64,000 nucleotides of DNA from positions 124,001-188,000 of the forward strand of contig SVFD01000003.1 of the NCBI GenBank assembly GCA_015057025.1, written 5' to 3'. A program made the position numbers and the translations under genes. Origin of the DNA: Lachnospiraceae bacterium. GTDB taxonomy: Bacteria; Bacillota; Clostridia; Lachnospirales; Lachnospiraceae. Each line of letters starts with the position of its first letter. The first letter of the stretch is position 1. This document shows, one piece after another, positions 1 to 9,034 of the stretch. Under the pieces are notes generated by a model. It was given only the letters and a program-made list of their open reading frames with translations, had not been told where the DNA came from and did not search any database.

Positions 1-245
1 AGTTTAGTAAAAAAATGGCAGAAATTGAGGCTACCATTGTTTGCGAAAGAGATTCTCATAAGGGAATTATTATTGGTAAAGGTGGCCAGATGTTAAAGAA
101 AATCGGCTCTCTTGCCCGTGCTGACATAGAAAGAATGCTTGATATGAAGGTTAATCTTAAGTTATGGGTGAAGGTAAAAAAAGACTGGAGAGACAGTGAT
201 TTTATGTTGAAAAATTTTGGATTTCAGTCCAAAGATTTCGAATAG
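1..245 (+). CDS. era: GTPase Era, C-terminal KH-domain fragment (5' truncated by window edge)
   Basis: The reading frame is open from the first base and runs 80 codons to a TAG stop. It holds the end of the Era KH domain, with the RNA-binding loop [14 protein letters not shown] near the middle and the closing [13 protein letters not shown] segment typical of Era C-termini. Era is an essential GTPase that binds the 3' end of 16S rRNA during 30S assembly. The G domain lies upstream of the window. The order era, yqzL, recO is the classical Firmicute arrangement, which supports the call. The ATG at base 15 is an internal methionine, not a start. Confidence 0.95.
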   Translation, partial: FSKKMAEIEATIVCERDSHKGIIIGKGGQMLKKIGSLARADIERMLDMKVNLKLWVKVKKDWRDSDFMLKNFGFQSKDFE

Positions 246-271
246 TTTTATAAAAATAGCAAACCCTAAGA

Positions 272-308
272 AGGAAGCCGCGAACGTAGTTTTAGGTCGT
301 GGCTTCCT
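272..308 (+). other. Inverted repeat between era and yqzL
   Basis: AGGAAGCC at 272-279 is perfectly complementary to GGCTTCCT at 301-308, enclosing a 21-base loop. No T-run follows, so it is not a standard intrinsic terminator. It may be an RNA processing or stability hairpin in the era-recO transcript. Confidence 0.5.
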
Positions 309-376
309 GTGTATGAAAACGGATAGAAACATTCGTTTGAACACGGTACTACCAAGCGTGGAAAGGCGGGGATGCT

Positions 377-562
377 ATGAAGAACCAAAGTGACTGGGAT
401 ACATTTTACAGAAGCGGAAGAGTAGAAGATTATCTTATTTTCTGCCAAAACAGAGATAAGTGTGAAAATGTGGATGCCGACAGGGGTTTAGAAGAAAAAC
501 ATGCAGAATTTTATGGTGGTTTTAGGTCTGGTGCTGAAAGCGGAACCCATCGGGGAGTATGA
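377..562 (+). CDS. yqzL: YqzL-like small protein
   Basis: This 61-residue protein begins at an ATG behind a G-rich ribosome site (AAAGGCGGGG). Residues 7-28 carry the pattern W-x2-F-x2-(S/T)G-x-V-x2-YL-x-F, which matches the YqzL family found between era and recO in Bacillus and Clostridia. The function of the family is unknown. The last 20 residues are read from DNA that also encodes the start of RecO in another frame, an overlap of 62 bases. The N-terminal half is therefore better supported than the tail. Position and motif together make a real gene likely. Confidence 0.7.
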   Translation: MKNQSDWDTFYRSGRVEDYLIFCQNRDKCENVDADRGLEEKHAEFYGGFRSGAESGTHRGV

Positions 563-1172
563 CAGGCGTATAGTGCTTCTCACCAGAGAAAAAGGAAAAA
601 TAACAGTGTTTGCAAGAGGGGCAAGAAGGCAGAATAATCGTTTTCTTGCCACTACAACACCTTTTTGCTTCGGTGAATTTAAATTGTTTGCCGGACAAAA
701 CTCTTATTCACTTTCAGAAGCCAATATTACGAATTATTTTGAGGAAGTCCGTTCGAATTTTTCGTTGGCATTTTATGGAATGTATTTTTTGGAAATGGCA
801 GATTATTATGCCAGGGAAAATGCTGATGAAAAGCAACTCTTAAAGCTTTTATACCAATCTTTAAAGGCGTTATCCCATCCTTCGTTAAAAGCAGATTTTG
901 TCCGTGTTATTTATGAGATGAAGGCGATTATGATTAATGGTGAATTTCCGGGGATTCCGGATAAAAGAGATGATTTAAGCGGTGCGGATAAAGCAATTCG
1001 TCATCTTTTCGAGACGCCGGCGGAAAAAGTATATTCCTTTCAAGTTAGTGATACTGTTCTTGCAGAATTGACGGAACGAACAAAAAACATTCGTAACCGT
1101 GTCATCGATAAAGAATTTAAAAGTCTTGAAATGTTAGAAAACATTAATGCAGGTATGGAAGGTATACAGTAG
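501..1172 (+). CDS. recO: DNA repair protein RecO, short form
   Basis: RecO promotes RecA loading and annealing in the RecFOR recombinational repair pathway. The N-terminal OB fold is clear: GLVLKAEPIGEYDRRIVLLT, then KGKITVFARGARR, near residues 8-45. At 223 residues it is shorter than the usual 240-260. The CxxC-type zinc-binding segment seen in many Firmicute RecO proteins is missing; the stretch that should hold it (about residues 145-185) has no cysteine. The start ATG lies inside yqzL, which suggests translational coupling. The stop overlaps the upstream possible start of the next gene. Confidence 0.9.
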   Translation: MQNFMVVLGLVLKAEPIGEYDRRIVLLTREKGKITVFARGARRQNNRFLATTTPFCFGEFKLFAGQNSYSLSEANITNYFEEVRSNFSLAFYGMYFLEMADYYARENADEKQLLKLLYQSLKALSHPSLKADFVRVIYEMKAIMINGEFPGIPDKRDDLSGADKAIRHLFETPAEKVYSFQVSDTVLAELTERTKNIRNRVIDKEFKSLEMLENINAGMEGIQ

Positions 1173-1173
1173 G

Positions 1174-3792
1174 ATGAAAGAAGTACATAACAGAAAAAAG
1201 AACAGATGGTTAAGGCCGGCAATAATGGCTTTTATAATGCCTGTGGTGATATTATTAATTCTTTATATCATCAGAGGCGTATTTCCTTTTGGTGAAAAAA
1301 TTTATGTGCGTATGGATTTTTATCATCAGTACGCTCCCTTTGTGAAAGAGTTTTGTCGCAGAATATCTGATGGTGGCAGTCTTTTTTATGCGTGGGAGAT
1401 GGGACTTGGAACCAATTACTGGGCGCATTTTGCATATTATCTTGCAAGTCCGTTTAACTGGCTTTTGGTTCTGATACCGGACGCATATGTGATAGAAGCC
1501 ATGAATTTTACCATGGTTTTACGCGCCGGTATAGCCGGAAGCGCAATGGTATGTTTCTTAAAAGAAGAACACAAGGAAAATCCCATCATGGCAGCATTCG
1601 GAGCTTTTTATGCCTTATCCGGATATTATCTGGCATATTCTTGCAATATTATATGGATGGATGGTTTTGCATTGTTTCCGTTGGTTGCTTTAGGGGTTTT
1701 AAGAATTGCCAAGGGAAAGAGTGCAAAAATGTATATAATCAGTATGCTGATTTGTACATTCAGTAATTTTTATCTGGCAGTGATTATAGATATGTGTAGT
1801 GTGATTTGGTTTGTTATGCAACTGATTACCGGTGAGCAAAATGAACTGAAACATATTGCGAAAGCCATTGTTAAATTTGTTGCCTCTGCGACACTGTGTG
1901 TTTCCATGTGCGCCGTGATTCTTTTGCCGGCAGCCCATGCTTTAATGAATACACCGGCCGGAGACAGTGCATTTCCGGAAAAAACAGAGTTTTATTTTAC
2001 GATTTTTCAATTATTTGAACGCATGTGCATGAATACGGATGCGGTTTTAAAAGGTTCTGATTTGCCCAATATTTATGCATCGGTATTAGTATTGCTTCTT
2101 GTGCCTGTCTATTTTATAAATAAAAGAATAGGACTGAAAAACAAGATAGTATACGGATTTGCACTTGTATTTCTTTTGGTTGGATTTTCTTTTAATTACT
2201 TGGATTATATCTGGCACGGATTTCATTTCCCTAACAGTTTTCCTGCAAGGCAGTCTTTCTTTTATATTTTCCTTGTGCTTGTTATGGGATATGAGGTTTT
2301 TTCGAAGCGAAAAGGTATGAAGAAGGCAGTTTTGCCTATTGTTACGGGTGGTTTACTGATATTATTGGCAGTGGCATGGATTTTCTTAGGAAAAGATGAC
2401 TTATATGCTGGTACACATATTTATTTGTGTACGATGATTTTTGTATTAGTATATGGTCTATTGTTGTTTGCGGAAAAATATATGCCGATGAAACTGTTCA
2501 TGATTCTTTTTCTGGTATTTTGTTGCGCGGAAACCGGGATTCATACCCTTGTATCCGGAATGGATTCCGTAGTGACGAGAAGTGCTTATATGGAAGATGA
2601 TACAGAAACGGAGCTGCTTTTAGAGTTAATTATGCCGGAAGAAGATGCGTTTTATCGCATAGAAGAGCAGGACAGGCGTTGTGTAAATGATGCTGCATGG
2701 GACGGATATTATGGCGCTTCTTATTTTTCTTCCACCATGCCCGCCGGTGTAAAAGAATGGTATGATGCCTTTGGATTTCGAAACAGCAGTGTGTCATACT
2801 CCCATGACGGAGCAACACCATTGACAACATCACTATTGGGAATACGATATGTGTTTGCCTGTGAGGATGAATATTGTCCGGGAAATCATTTTGAAACAAT
2901 GGAATATGCGGTGGGTGAGGATCATCTGTTTTTATATGAAAATAAAACGGCGCTGCCTTTGGGATATATAGTAGATTCAGGGCTGGAAGAGCGTTTTTTA
3001 TATGATTCCCTAAATCCGTTTATGACACAGAATCAATATGCAACTGCAGTTTTAAATGAAGACGTCATTTTGTTTGATGAAGTTGAACAATACAAAGAAA
3101 ATAATGTATATGAGTGGGGATTAAGTGCCGGTGTGCAGGACAGCATGGAAGATGATTTGTATGAAGATGCGGAACGTGTCAGCATCAGTATTCCGGCCGG
3201 TAATAATGTTTTTCTCTATGTAACAACCTATATGGAAGCAGTAAAGATAGAAATCAGAAATATTGAAACCGGAGAAACGGAAACGGTGGAATATGATGAT
3301 TTGAAATTTAAAAAGATACTTTCCGTGGGAGTCGAAGATGAAGATAGAATTATTACCGTATCAAGTGCAGATCCCGGTGTCACGGAATTGGAGTTTTTGT
3401 CTTATAAATTAAATGAAGATGTATTGTGGAAAGTGTATGAGACACTAAATGCACAGCCGATGGAAATTGTATCATTTACTGAAACAAAGCTTACGGGATT
3501 AATTGATGTGAAGGAGAAAGGAGAACTGCTTTTATCAATACCCTATGATGAAGGATGGAGAGCTACGGTGGATGGCGTTGAAGTTGAGATATATGCATGG
3601 AAAAATGCCTTTCTTGCGCTGGAAGCAGAAGAGGGAGAACATGAAATTCAATTGATTTACTGCCCGAGGGGATTTAAGGGCGGTCTTATAATCAGTCTGG
3701 TTGCTTTTATTATTGCCATAGCAGGATGCAGTATTTCTTTTTATACGTCTCATGGAAAGGCAGGAAATACCGGTAAGGGGAAGATAAAATAA
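1174..3792 (+). CDS. YfhO family multispanning membrane protein
   Basis: This is a large membrane protein of 872 residues with about a dozen hydrophobic segments in its first 460 residues, a long mostly soluble region, and a last membrane helix near the C-terminus. The opening FPFGEKIYVRMDFYHQYAPF resembles the YfhO family, where a conserved D-x-x-x-Q-Y motif lies in the first extracytoplasmic loop. B. subtilis YfhO is implicated in glycosylation of lipoteichoic acid; that role is inferred here. I chose the ATG at 1174 because GGAAGG lies about 11 bases before it; an in-frame ATG at 1147 would overlap recO and has no clear ribosome site. It is probably co-transcribed with recO. Confidence 0.85.
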   Translation: MKEVHNRKKNRWLRPAIMAFIMPVVILLILYIIRGVFPFGEKIYVRMDFYHQYAPFVKEFCRRISDGGSLFYAWEMGLGTNYWAHFAYYLASPFNWLLVLIPDAYVIEAMNFTMVLRAGIAGSAMVCFLKEEHKENPIMAAFGAFYALSGYYLAYSCNIIWMDGFALFPLVALGVLRIAKGKSAKMYIISMLICTFSNFYLAVIIDMCSVIWFVMQLITGEQNELKHIAKAIVKFVASATLCVSMCAVILLPAAHALMNTPAGDSAFPEKTEFYFTIFQLFERMCMNTDAVLKGSDLPNIYASVLVLLLVPVYFINKRIGLKNKIVYGFALVFLLVGFSFNYLDYIWHGFHFPNSFPARQSFFYIFLVLVMGYEVFSKRKGMKKAVLPIVTGGLLILLAVAWIFLGKDDLYAGTHIYLCTMIFVLVYGLLLFAEKYMPMKLFMILFLVFCCAETGIHTLVSGMDSVVTRSAYMEDDTETELLLELIMPEEDAFYRIEEQDRRCVNDAAWDGYYGASYFSSTMPAGVKEWYDAFGFRNSSVSYSHDGATPLTTSLLGIRYVFACEDEYCPGNHFETMEYAVGEDHLFLYENKTALPLGYIVDSGLEERFLYDSLNPFMTQNQYATAVLNEDVILFDEVEQYKENNVYEWGLSAGVQDSMEDDLYEDAERVSISIPAGNNVFLYVTTYMEAVKIEIRNIETGETETVEYDDLKFKKILSVGVEDEDRIITVSSADPGVTELEFLSYKLNEDVLWKVYETLNAQPMEIVSFTETKLTGLIDVKEKGELLLSIPYDEGWRATVDGVEVEIYAWKNAFLALEAEEGEHEIQLIYCPRGFKGGLIISLVAFIIAIAGCSISFYTSHGKAGNTGKGKIK

Positions 3793-3795
3793 ACC

Positions 3796-3824
3796 TTGAA
3801 AAACGGAAAGGACTTCGTTATAAT
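3796..3824 (+). promoter_or_regulatory. Sigma-A-type promoter for the lipoprotein gene
   Basis: TTGAAA at 3796-3801 and TATAAT at 3819-3824 are separated by exactly 17 bases. Transcription would begin near 3831, about 50 bases before the lipoprotein ATG, and could continue into glyS. Confidence 0.75.
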
Positions 3825-3880
3825 TAGGTACGTGTGTAAATAATGCAGATTAGCAGTATGAATGTAGGAAGGATAATAGA

Positions 3881-4468
3881 ATGAAAAAAGCAGGAATTCT
3901 TACAGCATTACTTTTGGTAATGACAATGTGTGCCTGTGGTGGACAGAATCCGGAGAAGATTGGTTCGACTACCGTATATATCAAGAATGATGGAAGTATT
4001 GAGGCTACCTTTGTGGAAGATTTCAGTCAACCTCAGTATGATATGGAAGAACTTCAGACCATGGCAGATGAAGAGATTTTGGCATATAATACCAAGGCCG
4101 GAGAAGATAAGGTAGCAATGACATTCTTTGAAGTTGAAGGTAATGTTGCCAAAATGCAGATGACTTTTACGGACGATGAAGCCTATAGAGAATTCAACAA
4201 TGAAATTGTTTTTGTGGGAACGGTTGCCGAAGCGTTGGAAGGCGGATATGATTTGAATATAAGCCTGACAAATCCGGCGGATGCAGAGGATGTTATCGGA
4301 GAACATGAATTATTGGCTATGCAGGATTCCAACATTATAATTGTGGAGAATGCAGTACGTGTACGTGCCGAAAGTAAAATTCTTTATATGAGCACCGATG
4401 CAAAATATATTGATGAATATGAAGTGGACGGATATGATAATCCGGATTTCACTGTAATTGTATATTAA
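3881..4468 (+). CDS. Putative lipoprotein of unknown function
   Basis: The protein has 195 residues. The start is a lysine pair, a hydrophobic stretch and then MCACGG, so a lipid-modified cysteine at position 17 or 19 is likely, although the lipobox is not canonical (Met or Cys where small or aliphatic residues are usual). The remainder is acidic and soluble, with a mix of beta-rich segments, and would sit on the outer face of the membrane. I do not recognise a family. It has its own good promoter and lies 29 bases before glyS, so the two may be co-transcribed. Confidence 0.7.
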   Translation: MKKAGILTALLLVMTMCACGGQNPEKIGSTTVYIKNDGSIEATFVEDFSQPQYDMEELQTMADEEILAYNTKAGEDKVAMTFFEVEGNVAKMQMTFTDDEAYREFNNEIVFVGTVAEALEGGYDLNISLTNPADAEDVIGEHELLAMQDSNIIIVENAVRVRAESKILYMSTDAKYIDEYEVDGYDNPDFTVIVY

Positions 4469-4497
4469 AGATAATTCAAGATGATAGGAGAAGAAAA

Positions 4498-5886
4498 ATG
4501 GAAAAGACAATGGACAAAATCGTAACCCTTGCCAAAGCCAGAGGATTTATTTATCCCGGTTCTGAAATTTACGGCGGTTTGGCAAATACATGGGATTACG
4601 GTAATCTCGGTGTTGAACTGAAGAATAATGTAAAAAAGGCATGGTGGCAGAAGTTTATCGTGGAAAATCCCTACAACGTAGGTGTGGACTGCGCAATTCT
4701 TATGAATCCCCAGACGTGGGTTGCTTCAGGACACTTGGGCGGTTTCTCAGATCCTTTGATGGATTGTAAAGAATGCCATGAACGTTTCCGTGCAGATAAA
4801 GTAATTGAAGATTTTTGTGCAGAAAAAGGTATTGCATTAACAGAAGCAGTTGATGCATGGTCACAGGAGAAAATGATGGATTTTATCAAGGAAAATTCTA
4901 TTCCCTGTCCTGCTTGCGGCAAGCACAATTTTACGGATATCCGTCAGTTTAACTTAATGTTTAAAACATTCCAGGGTGTAACGGAAGATGCTAAGAATAC
5001 CGTATACTTACGTCCTGAAACTGCGCAGGGTATTTTTGTAAACTTTAAGAATGTCCAGAGAACATCCAGAAAGAAAATTCCTTTTGGTATCGGACAGATT
5101 GGTAAGTCCTTCCGTAATGAAATTACACCCGGTAACTTTACCTTCCGTACCCGTGAATTTGAGCAGATGGAATTGGAATTCTTCTGTGAGCCGGATACAG
5201 ACCTTGAATGGTTTGCATATTGGAAACAGTTCTGTATTGATTGGTTAAAAGCGCTTGGCATGAAGGAAGAAGAGATGCGTGTGCGTGACCATGATCCTGA
5301 AGAACTTTCTTTCTATTCGAAGGCAACTACCGATATTGAGTTCTTATTCCCCTTCGGATGGGGTGAACTTTGGGGTATTGCCGATAGAACCGATTATGAC
5401 TTAACACAGCATCAGAATGTATCAAAGCAGGATATGTCTTACTTTGATGATACAAAGAATGAAAGATATATTCCTTACGTTGTAGAACCTTCATTGGGTG
5501 CTGACCGTGTGGTTCTTGCATTCCTTTGCGGAGCTTATGATGAAGAAGAGTTGGGAGAAGGCGATACACGTACCGTACTTCGTTTCCATCCTGCTCTTGC
5601 GCCTGTTAAGATTGGTGTGCTTCCTTTGAGCAAGAAGTTAAACGAAGGTGCAGAAGCGATTTATACTAAGCTTTGCAAGAAGTATAACTGTGAATTTGAT
5701 GACAGAGGTAATATCGGTAAGAGATATCGCCGTCAGGACGAAATCGGTACTCCTTTCTGCATCACATATGATTTTGAGTCGGAAGAAGATAATTCCGTAA
5801 CCGTACGTTTCCGTGATTCCATGGAGCAGGTACGTGTAAAAATTGATGAATTGGATGCCTTTTTTGCAGATAAATTTGATTTTTAA
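4498..5886 (+). CDS. glyS: Glycyl-tRNA synthetase, single-chain dimeric type
   Basis: Charges tRNA-Gly with glycine (class II synthetase, EC 6.1.1.14). The N-terminus reads [14 protein letters not shown], typical of the alpha2-type enzyme rather than the alpha/beta tetramer. A zinc-type cluster occurs at CKECHERF and CPACGKHNF (about residues 91-140). Class II motif 2 is [25 protein letters not shown] and motif 3 is the [14 protein letters not shown] region near residue 330. The C-terminal anticodon-binding domain begins at [11 protein letters not shown]. At 462 residues the length is normal for Clostridia. No T-box leader fits in the 29-base gap upstream. Confidence 0.97.
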   Translation: MEKTMDKIVTLAKARGFIYPGSEIYGGLANTWDYGNLGVELKNNVKKAWWQKFIVENPYNVGVDCAILMNPQTWVASGHLGGFSDPLMDCKECHERFRADKVIEDFCAEKGIALTEAVDAWSQEKMMDFIKENSIPCPACGKHNFTDIRQFNLMFKTFQGVTEDAKNTVYLRPETAQGIFVNFKNVQRTSRKKIPFGIGQIGKSFRNEITPGNFTFRTREFEQMELEFFCEPDTDLEWFAYWKQFCIDWLKALGMKEEEMRVRDHDPEELSFYSKATTDIEFLFPFGWGELWGIADRTDYDLTQHQNVSKQDMSYFDDTKNERYIPYVVEPSLGADRVVLAFLCGAYDEEELGEGDTRTVLRFHPALAPVKIGVLPLSKKLNEGAEAIYTKLCKKYNCEFDDRGNIGKRYRRQDEIGTPFCITYDFESEEDNSVTVRFRDSMEQVRVKIDELDAFFADKFDF

Positions 5887-5893
5887 TTAGAAT

Positions 5894-5935
5894 AAAAAGC
5901 TTCGTTTGGTAAAAACGGAGCTTTTTACTGTTTTT
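5894..5935 (+). terminator. Intrinsic terminator after glyS
   Basis: The arm AAAAAGCTTCGTTT pairs with AAAACGGAGCTTTTT around a short loop and is followed by ACTG and five T residues. It lies 8 bases after the glyS stop codon. Confidence 0.8.
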
Positions 5936-5950
5936 GTAATTTTATATTCT

Positions 5951-6112
5951 AAAGGAGGTAAAATCGCACATTGTTTCTGTGCAATTTGCCATAAAACAAA
6001 ATAATTTTATTTTTTTTGAACAACAAAGTGCCATTTTTGAAAAAAAGGTGGCAGATAAAGGAAACTTGTGCTATAATGTCTTAGTCACGCGGACAGAAAG
6101 GGCGTTCCGCGT
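5951..6112 (+). promoter_or_regulatory. ppdK upstream region: orphan ribosome site, extended -10 promoter, leader hairpin
   Basis: A perfect extended -10 element, TG-C-TATAAT, sits at 6069-6077; the -35 region is poor, as expected for that promoter class. Transcription would start near 6084. The leader then forms a 7-bp hairpin (ACGCGGA at 6087-6093 with TCCGCGT at 6106-6112). Further up, at 5951-5959, there is a strong ribosome site AAAGGAGGT with no gene behind it, only a possible seven-codon TTG reading frame to a TAA at 5992-5994. Confidence 0.6.
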
Positions 6113-6168
6113 AAGTGTAAGACGATACATTTTATGAAGCATTATGTTTCAAAGGAGGAACAATCGGC

Positions 6169-8793
6169 ATGAAGAAATGGGTTTATTTATTTAAGGAAGG
6201 TAGCGCGGATATGCGTAATCTTTTAGGTGGTAAAGGGGCTAACCTTGCAGAGATGACAAATATCGGTTTACCTGTACCTCAGGGATTTACCATTACAACA
6301 GAAGCATGTACACAGTATTATGAGGATGGAGAGAAGATTAACGACGAAATCCAGGCTCAGATTATGGAATACATCGGCAAAATGGAAGAAATTACCGGAA
6401 AGAAATTCGGTGATAAAGAGAATCCTTTGCTTGTATCTGTTCGTTCCGGTGCAAGAGCATCTATGCCCGGTATGATGGATACTATTTTAAATCTCGGTTT
6501 AAATGAAGAAGTAGTAGAAGTACTGGCTGCAAAATCAGGCAACCCCCGTTGGGCTTGGGACTGCTACAGAAGATTTATCCAGATGTTCTCAGACGTAGTT
6601 ATGGAAGTAGGTAAGAAGTATTTCGAAGAGCTTATTGACGAAATGAAGGCTGCTAAGGGCGTAACTCAGGACGTTGATTTGACAGCAGAAGATTTGAAAG
6701 AACTTGCAAATCAGTTCAAGGCTGAATATAAGGCAAAAATCGGTGCAGATTTCCCTACCGATCCTAAGGAACAATTAATGGCTGCAGTTAAGGCTGTATT
6801 CCGTTCTTGGGACAACCCCAGAGCAAATGTATATCGTCGTGACAATGACATCCCTTATTCATGGGGTACTGCTGTTAACGTACAGATGATGGCATTTGGT
6901 AATATGGGTGATACATCAGGTACAGGTGTTGCGTTTACACGTGATCCGGCTACCGGAGAGAAGAAGCTTATGGGTGAATTCCTTATGAATGCCCAGGGCG
7001 AAGACGTTGTTGCCGGTGTTCGTACGCCTAATAAGATTTCCGAATTACAGACGGTTATGCCTGAAGTGTATCAGCAGTTTATCGATATTTGTGCAACTTT
7101 GGAAGACCATTACAGAGATATGCAGGATATGGAGTTTACTATTGAAGATAAGAAGCTTTATATGCTTCAGACACGTAATGGTAAGAGAACAGCTCAGGCT
7201 GCTCTGCAGATTGCATGTGATTTGGTAGATGAAGGTATGATCACAGAGGAAAAAGCTGTTGCCATGATTGATCCCAGAAACTTGGATACACTTTTACATC
7301 CTCAGTTTGATGCGGTTGCATTAAAGGCTGCTGTTCCTGTTGGAAAGGCACTTGGTGCTTCACCGGGAGCAGCTTGCGGTAAGGTTGTATTTACTGCAGA
7401 AGATGCAAAAGAATGGAATGCCAGAGGCGAAAAGGTTGTTCTTGTTCGTCTTGAAACATCACCTGAAGATATTGAAGGTATGAAGGCCGCTCAGGGTATT
7501 TTAACCGTACGTGGAGGTATGACTTCTCACGCTGCCGTAGTTGCACGTGGTATGGGTACATGTTGTGTATCCGGTTGCGGCGATATTGCAATGGATGAAG
7601 CAAATAAGAAATTTACTCTTGCAGGAAAGGAATATCATGAAGGAGATTATATCTCTATCGATGGTTCTACCGGTAAGATTTATGATGGAATTATTCCTAC
7701 CGTGGATGCTACCATTACAGGTACATTCGGACGTATTATGGCATGGGCAGACAAGTATCGTGTACTTAAGGTTCGCACCAATGCAGATACTCCTGCAGAT
7801 GCTAAGAAGGCTCGTGAACTTGGAGCAGAAGGTATCGGTCTTTGCCGTACAGAGCATATGTTCTTCGAAGAAGACAGAATTGCTGCTTTCCGTGAAATGA
7901 TTTGTTCAGATACTGTAGAGGAAAGAGAAGAAGCATTAGAGAAGATTCTTCCTTATCAGCAGGGCGATTTTGAAGCATTGTATGAAGCATTAGAAGGAAA
8001 TCCTGTTACAATCAGATTTTTGGATCCGCCTCTTCACGAATTTGTTCCTACAGAAGAAGATGATATTAAGAAGCTTGCAGATGCCAAGGGTAAGAGTGTA
8101 GAAGAAGTTAAGGCGATTATCGATTCTCTCCATGAGTTTAATCCTATGATGGGTCACAGAGGATGCCGTCTTGCTGTTACTTATCCGGAAATTGCCAAGA
8201 TGCAGACTAAGGCTGTTATCCGTGCGGCAATTACAGTACAGAAGGCTCATCCTGATTGGACTGTAAAACCTGAAATTATGATTCCTCTTGTATGTGAAAT
8301 CAAGGAATTAAAGGTAATCAAGAAGTTAGTTGTTGAAACTGCAAATGCAGAAATTGAAGCTGCAGGTGTTGCGTTGGAATATGAAGTTGGTACTATGATC
8401 GAAATTCCCCGTGCGGCACTTACTGCTGATGAAATTGCTACAGAAGCTGATTTCTTCTGCTTTGGTACAAATGACTTAACACAGATGACCTTCGGTTTCT
8501 CACGTGATGATGCAGGTAAATTCTTAGATGCTTATTATGATAGCAAGATTTTTGAAAACGATCCGTTTGCAAGACTTGATCAGAACGGTGTTGGTAAGCT
8601 TATGGAAACAGCAATTAAGCTTGGTAAGCCCGTAAATGACAAGCTTCATATCGGTATCTGTGGTGAGCACGGTGGAGATCCTACTTCTGTGGAATTCTGC
8701 CACAAACTCGGCTTAGACTATGTATCATGTTCACCTTTCCGTGTGCCTATCGCAAGACTTGCGGCAGCACAGGCGGCTATTAATAATAAATAA
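6169..8793 (+). CDS. ppdK: Pyruvate, phosphate dikinase
   Basis: Reversibly converts pyruvate, ATP and phosphate to phosphoenolpyruvate, AMP and pyrophosphate, a key step in glycolysis and gluconeogenesis of many anaerobes. The ATP-grasp domain starts at KWVYLFKEGSADMRNLLGGKGANLAEM. The swivelling phosphohistidine domain has GGMTSHAAVVARGMG with the catalytic His near residue 454. The C-terminal TIM-barrel contains EGIGLCRTEHMFF and FCFGTNDLTQMTFGFSRDD, ending with the cysteine loop GICGEHGGDP. Its length of 874 residues equals the classical clostridial enzyme. It is preceded by AAAGGAGG and is apparently monocistronic, bounded by terminators on both sides. Confidence 0.98.
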   Translation: MKKWVYLFKEGSADMRNLLGGKGANLAEMTNIGLPVPQGFTITTEACTQYYEDGEKINDEIQAQIMEYIGKMEEITGKKFGDKENPLLVSVRSGARASMPGMMDTILNLGLNEEVVEVLAAKSGNPRWAWDCYRRFIQMFSDVVMEVGKKYFEELIDEMKAAKGVTQDVDLTAEDLKELANQFKAEYKAKIGADFPTDPKEQLMAAVKAVFRSWDNPRANVYRRDNDIPYSWGTAVNVQMMAFGNMGDTSGTGVAFTRDPATGEKKLMGEFLMNAQGEDVVAGVRTPNKISELQTVMPEVYQQFIDICATLEDHYRDMQDMEFTIEDKKLYMLQTRNGKRTAQAALQIACDLVDEGMITEEKAVAMIDPRNLDTLLHPQFDAVALKAAVPVGKALGASPGAACGKVVFTAEDAKEWNARGEKVVLVRLETSPEDIEGMKAAQGILTVRGGMTSHAAVVARGMGTCCVSGCGDIAMDEANKKFTLAGKEYHEGDYISIDGSTGKIYDGIIPTVDATITGTFGRIMAWADKYRVLKVRTNADTPADAKKARELGAEGIGLCRTEHMFFEEDRIAAFREMICSDTVEEREEALEKILPYQQGDFEALYEALEGNPVTIRFLDPPLHEFVPTEEDDIKKLADAKGKSVEEVKAIIDSLHEFNPMMGHRGCRLAVTYPEIAKMQTKAVIRAAITVQKAHPDWTVKPEIMIPLVCEIKELKVIKKLVVETANAEIEAAGVALEYEVGTMIEIPRAALTADEIATEADFFCFGTNDLTQMTFGFSRDDAGKFLDAYYDSKIFENDPFARLDQNGVGKLMETAIKLGKPVNDKLHIGICGEHGGDPTSVEFCHKLGLDYVSCSPFRVPIARLAAAQAAINNK

Positions 8794-8868
8794 GACGAAC
8801 CATACTTAAAGGTGGCTTTTATAGGAAGCTGCGTGAAATAAGAGAAAAATAGTATAAAGCTATATTTG

Positions 8869-8904
8869 ATATTGGGAGCTTGTAACGGGCTCCCAATATT
8901 TTAT
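8869..8904 (+). terminator. Intrinsic terminator after ppdK
   Basis: ATATTGGGAGC pairs perfectly with GCTCCCAATAT across a 9-base loop, followed by TTTTAT. The T-run is short but the stem is strong. Confidence 0.75.
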
Positions 8905-9034
8905 CTTTAAATCAAGTAAAGCAAGGGTATAATAATGGAGTTGATTTGAATATTTCGATATGATATTATTAACTGAATGTGTTTATTTTATTGTAAAAAT
9001 AATGTTATAGATGATAACCAATGGGAGAAATGTG

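Noticed and set aside
4469-4497. T-box leader for glyS
   Set aside because: The gap is only 29 bases and contains no specifier loop, T-box or terminator.
8794-9034. Hidden small gene between ppdK and the DUF6020-like gene
   Set aside because: No frame with a ribosome site is present; the interval holds the terminator and only a weak TATAAT at 8928-8933 without a good -35.
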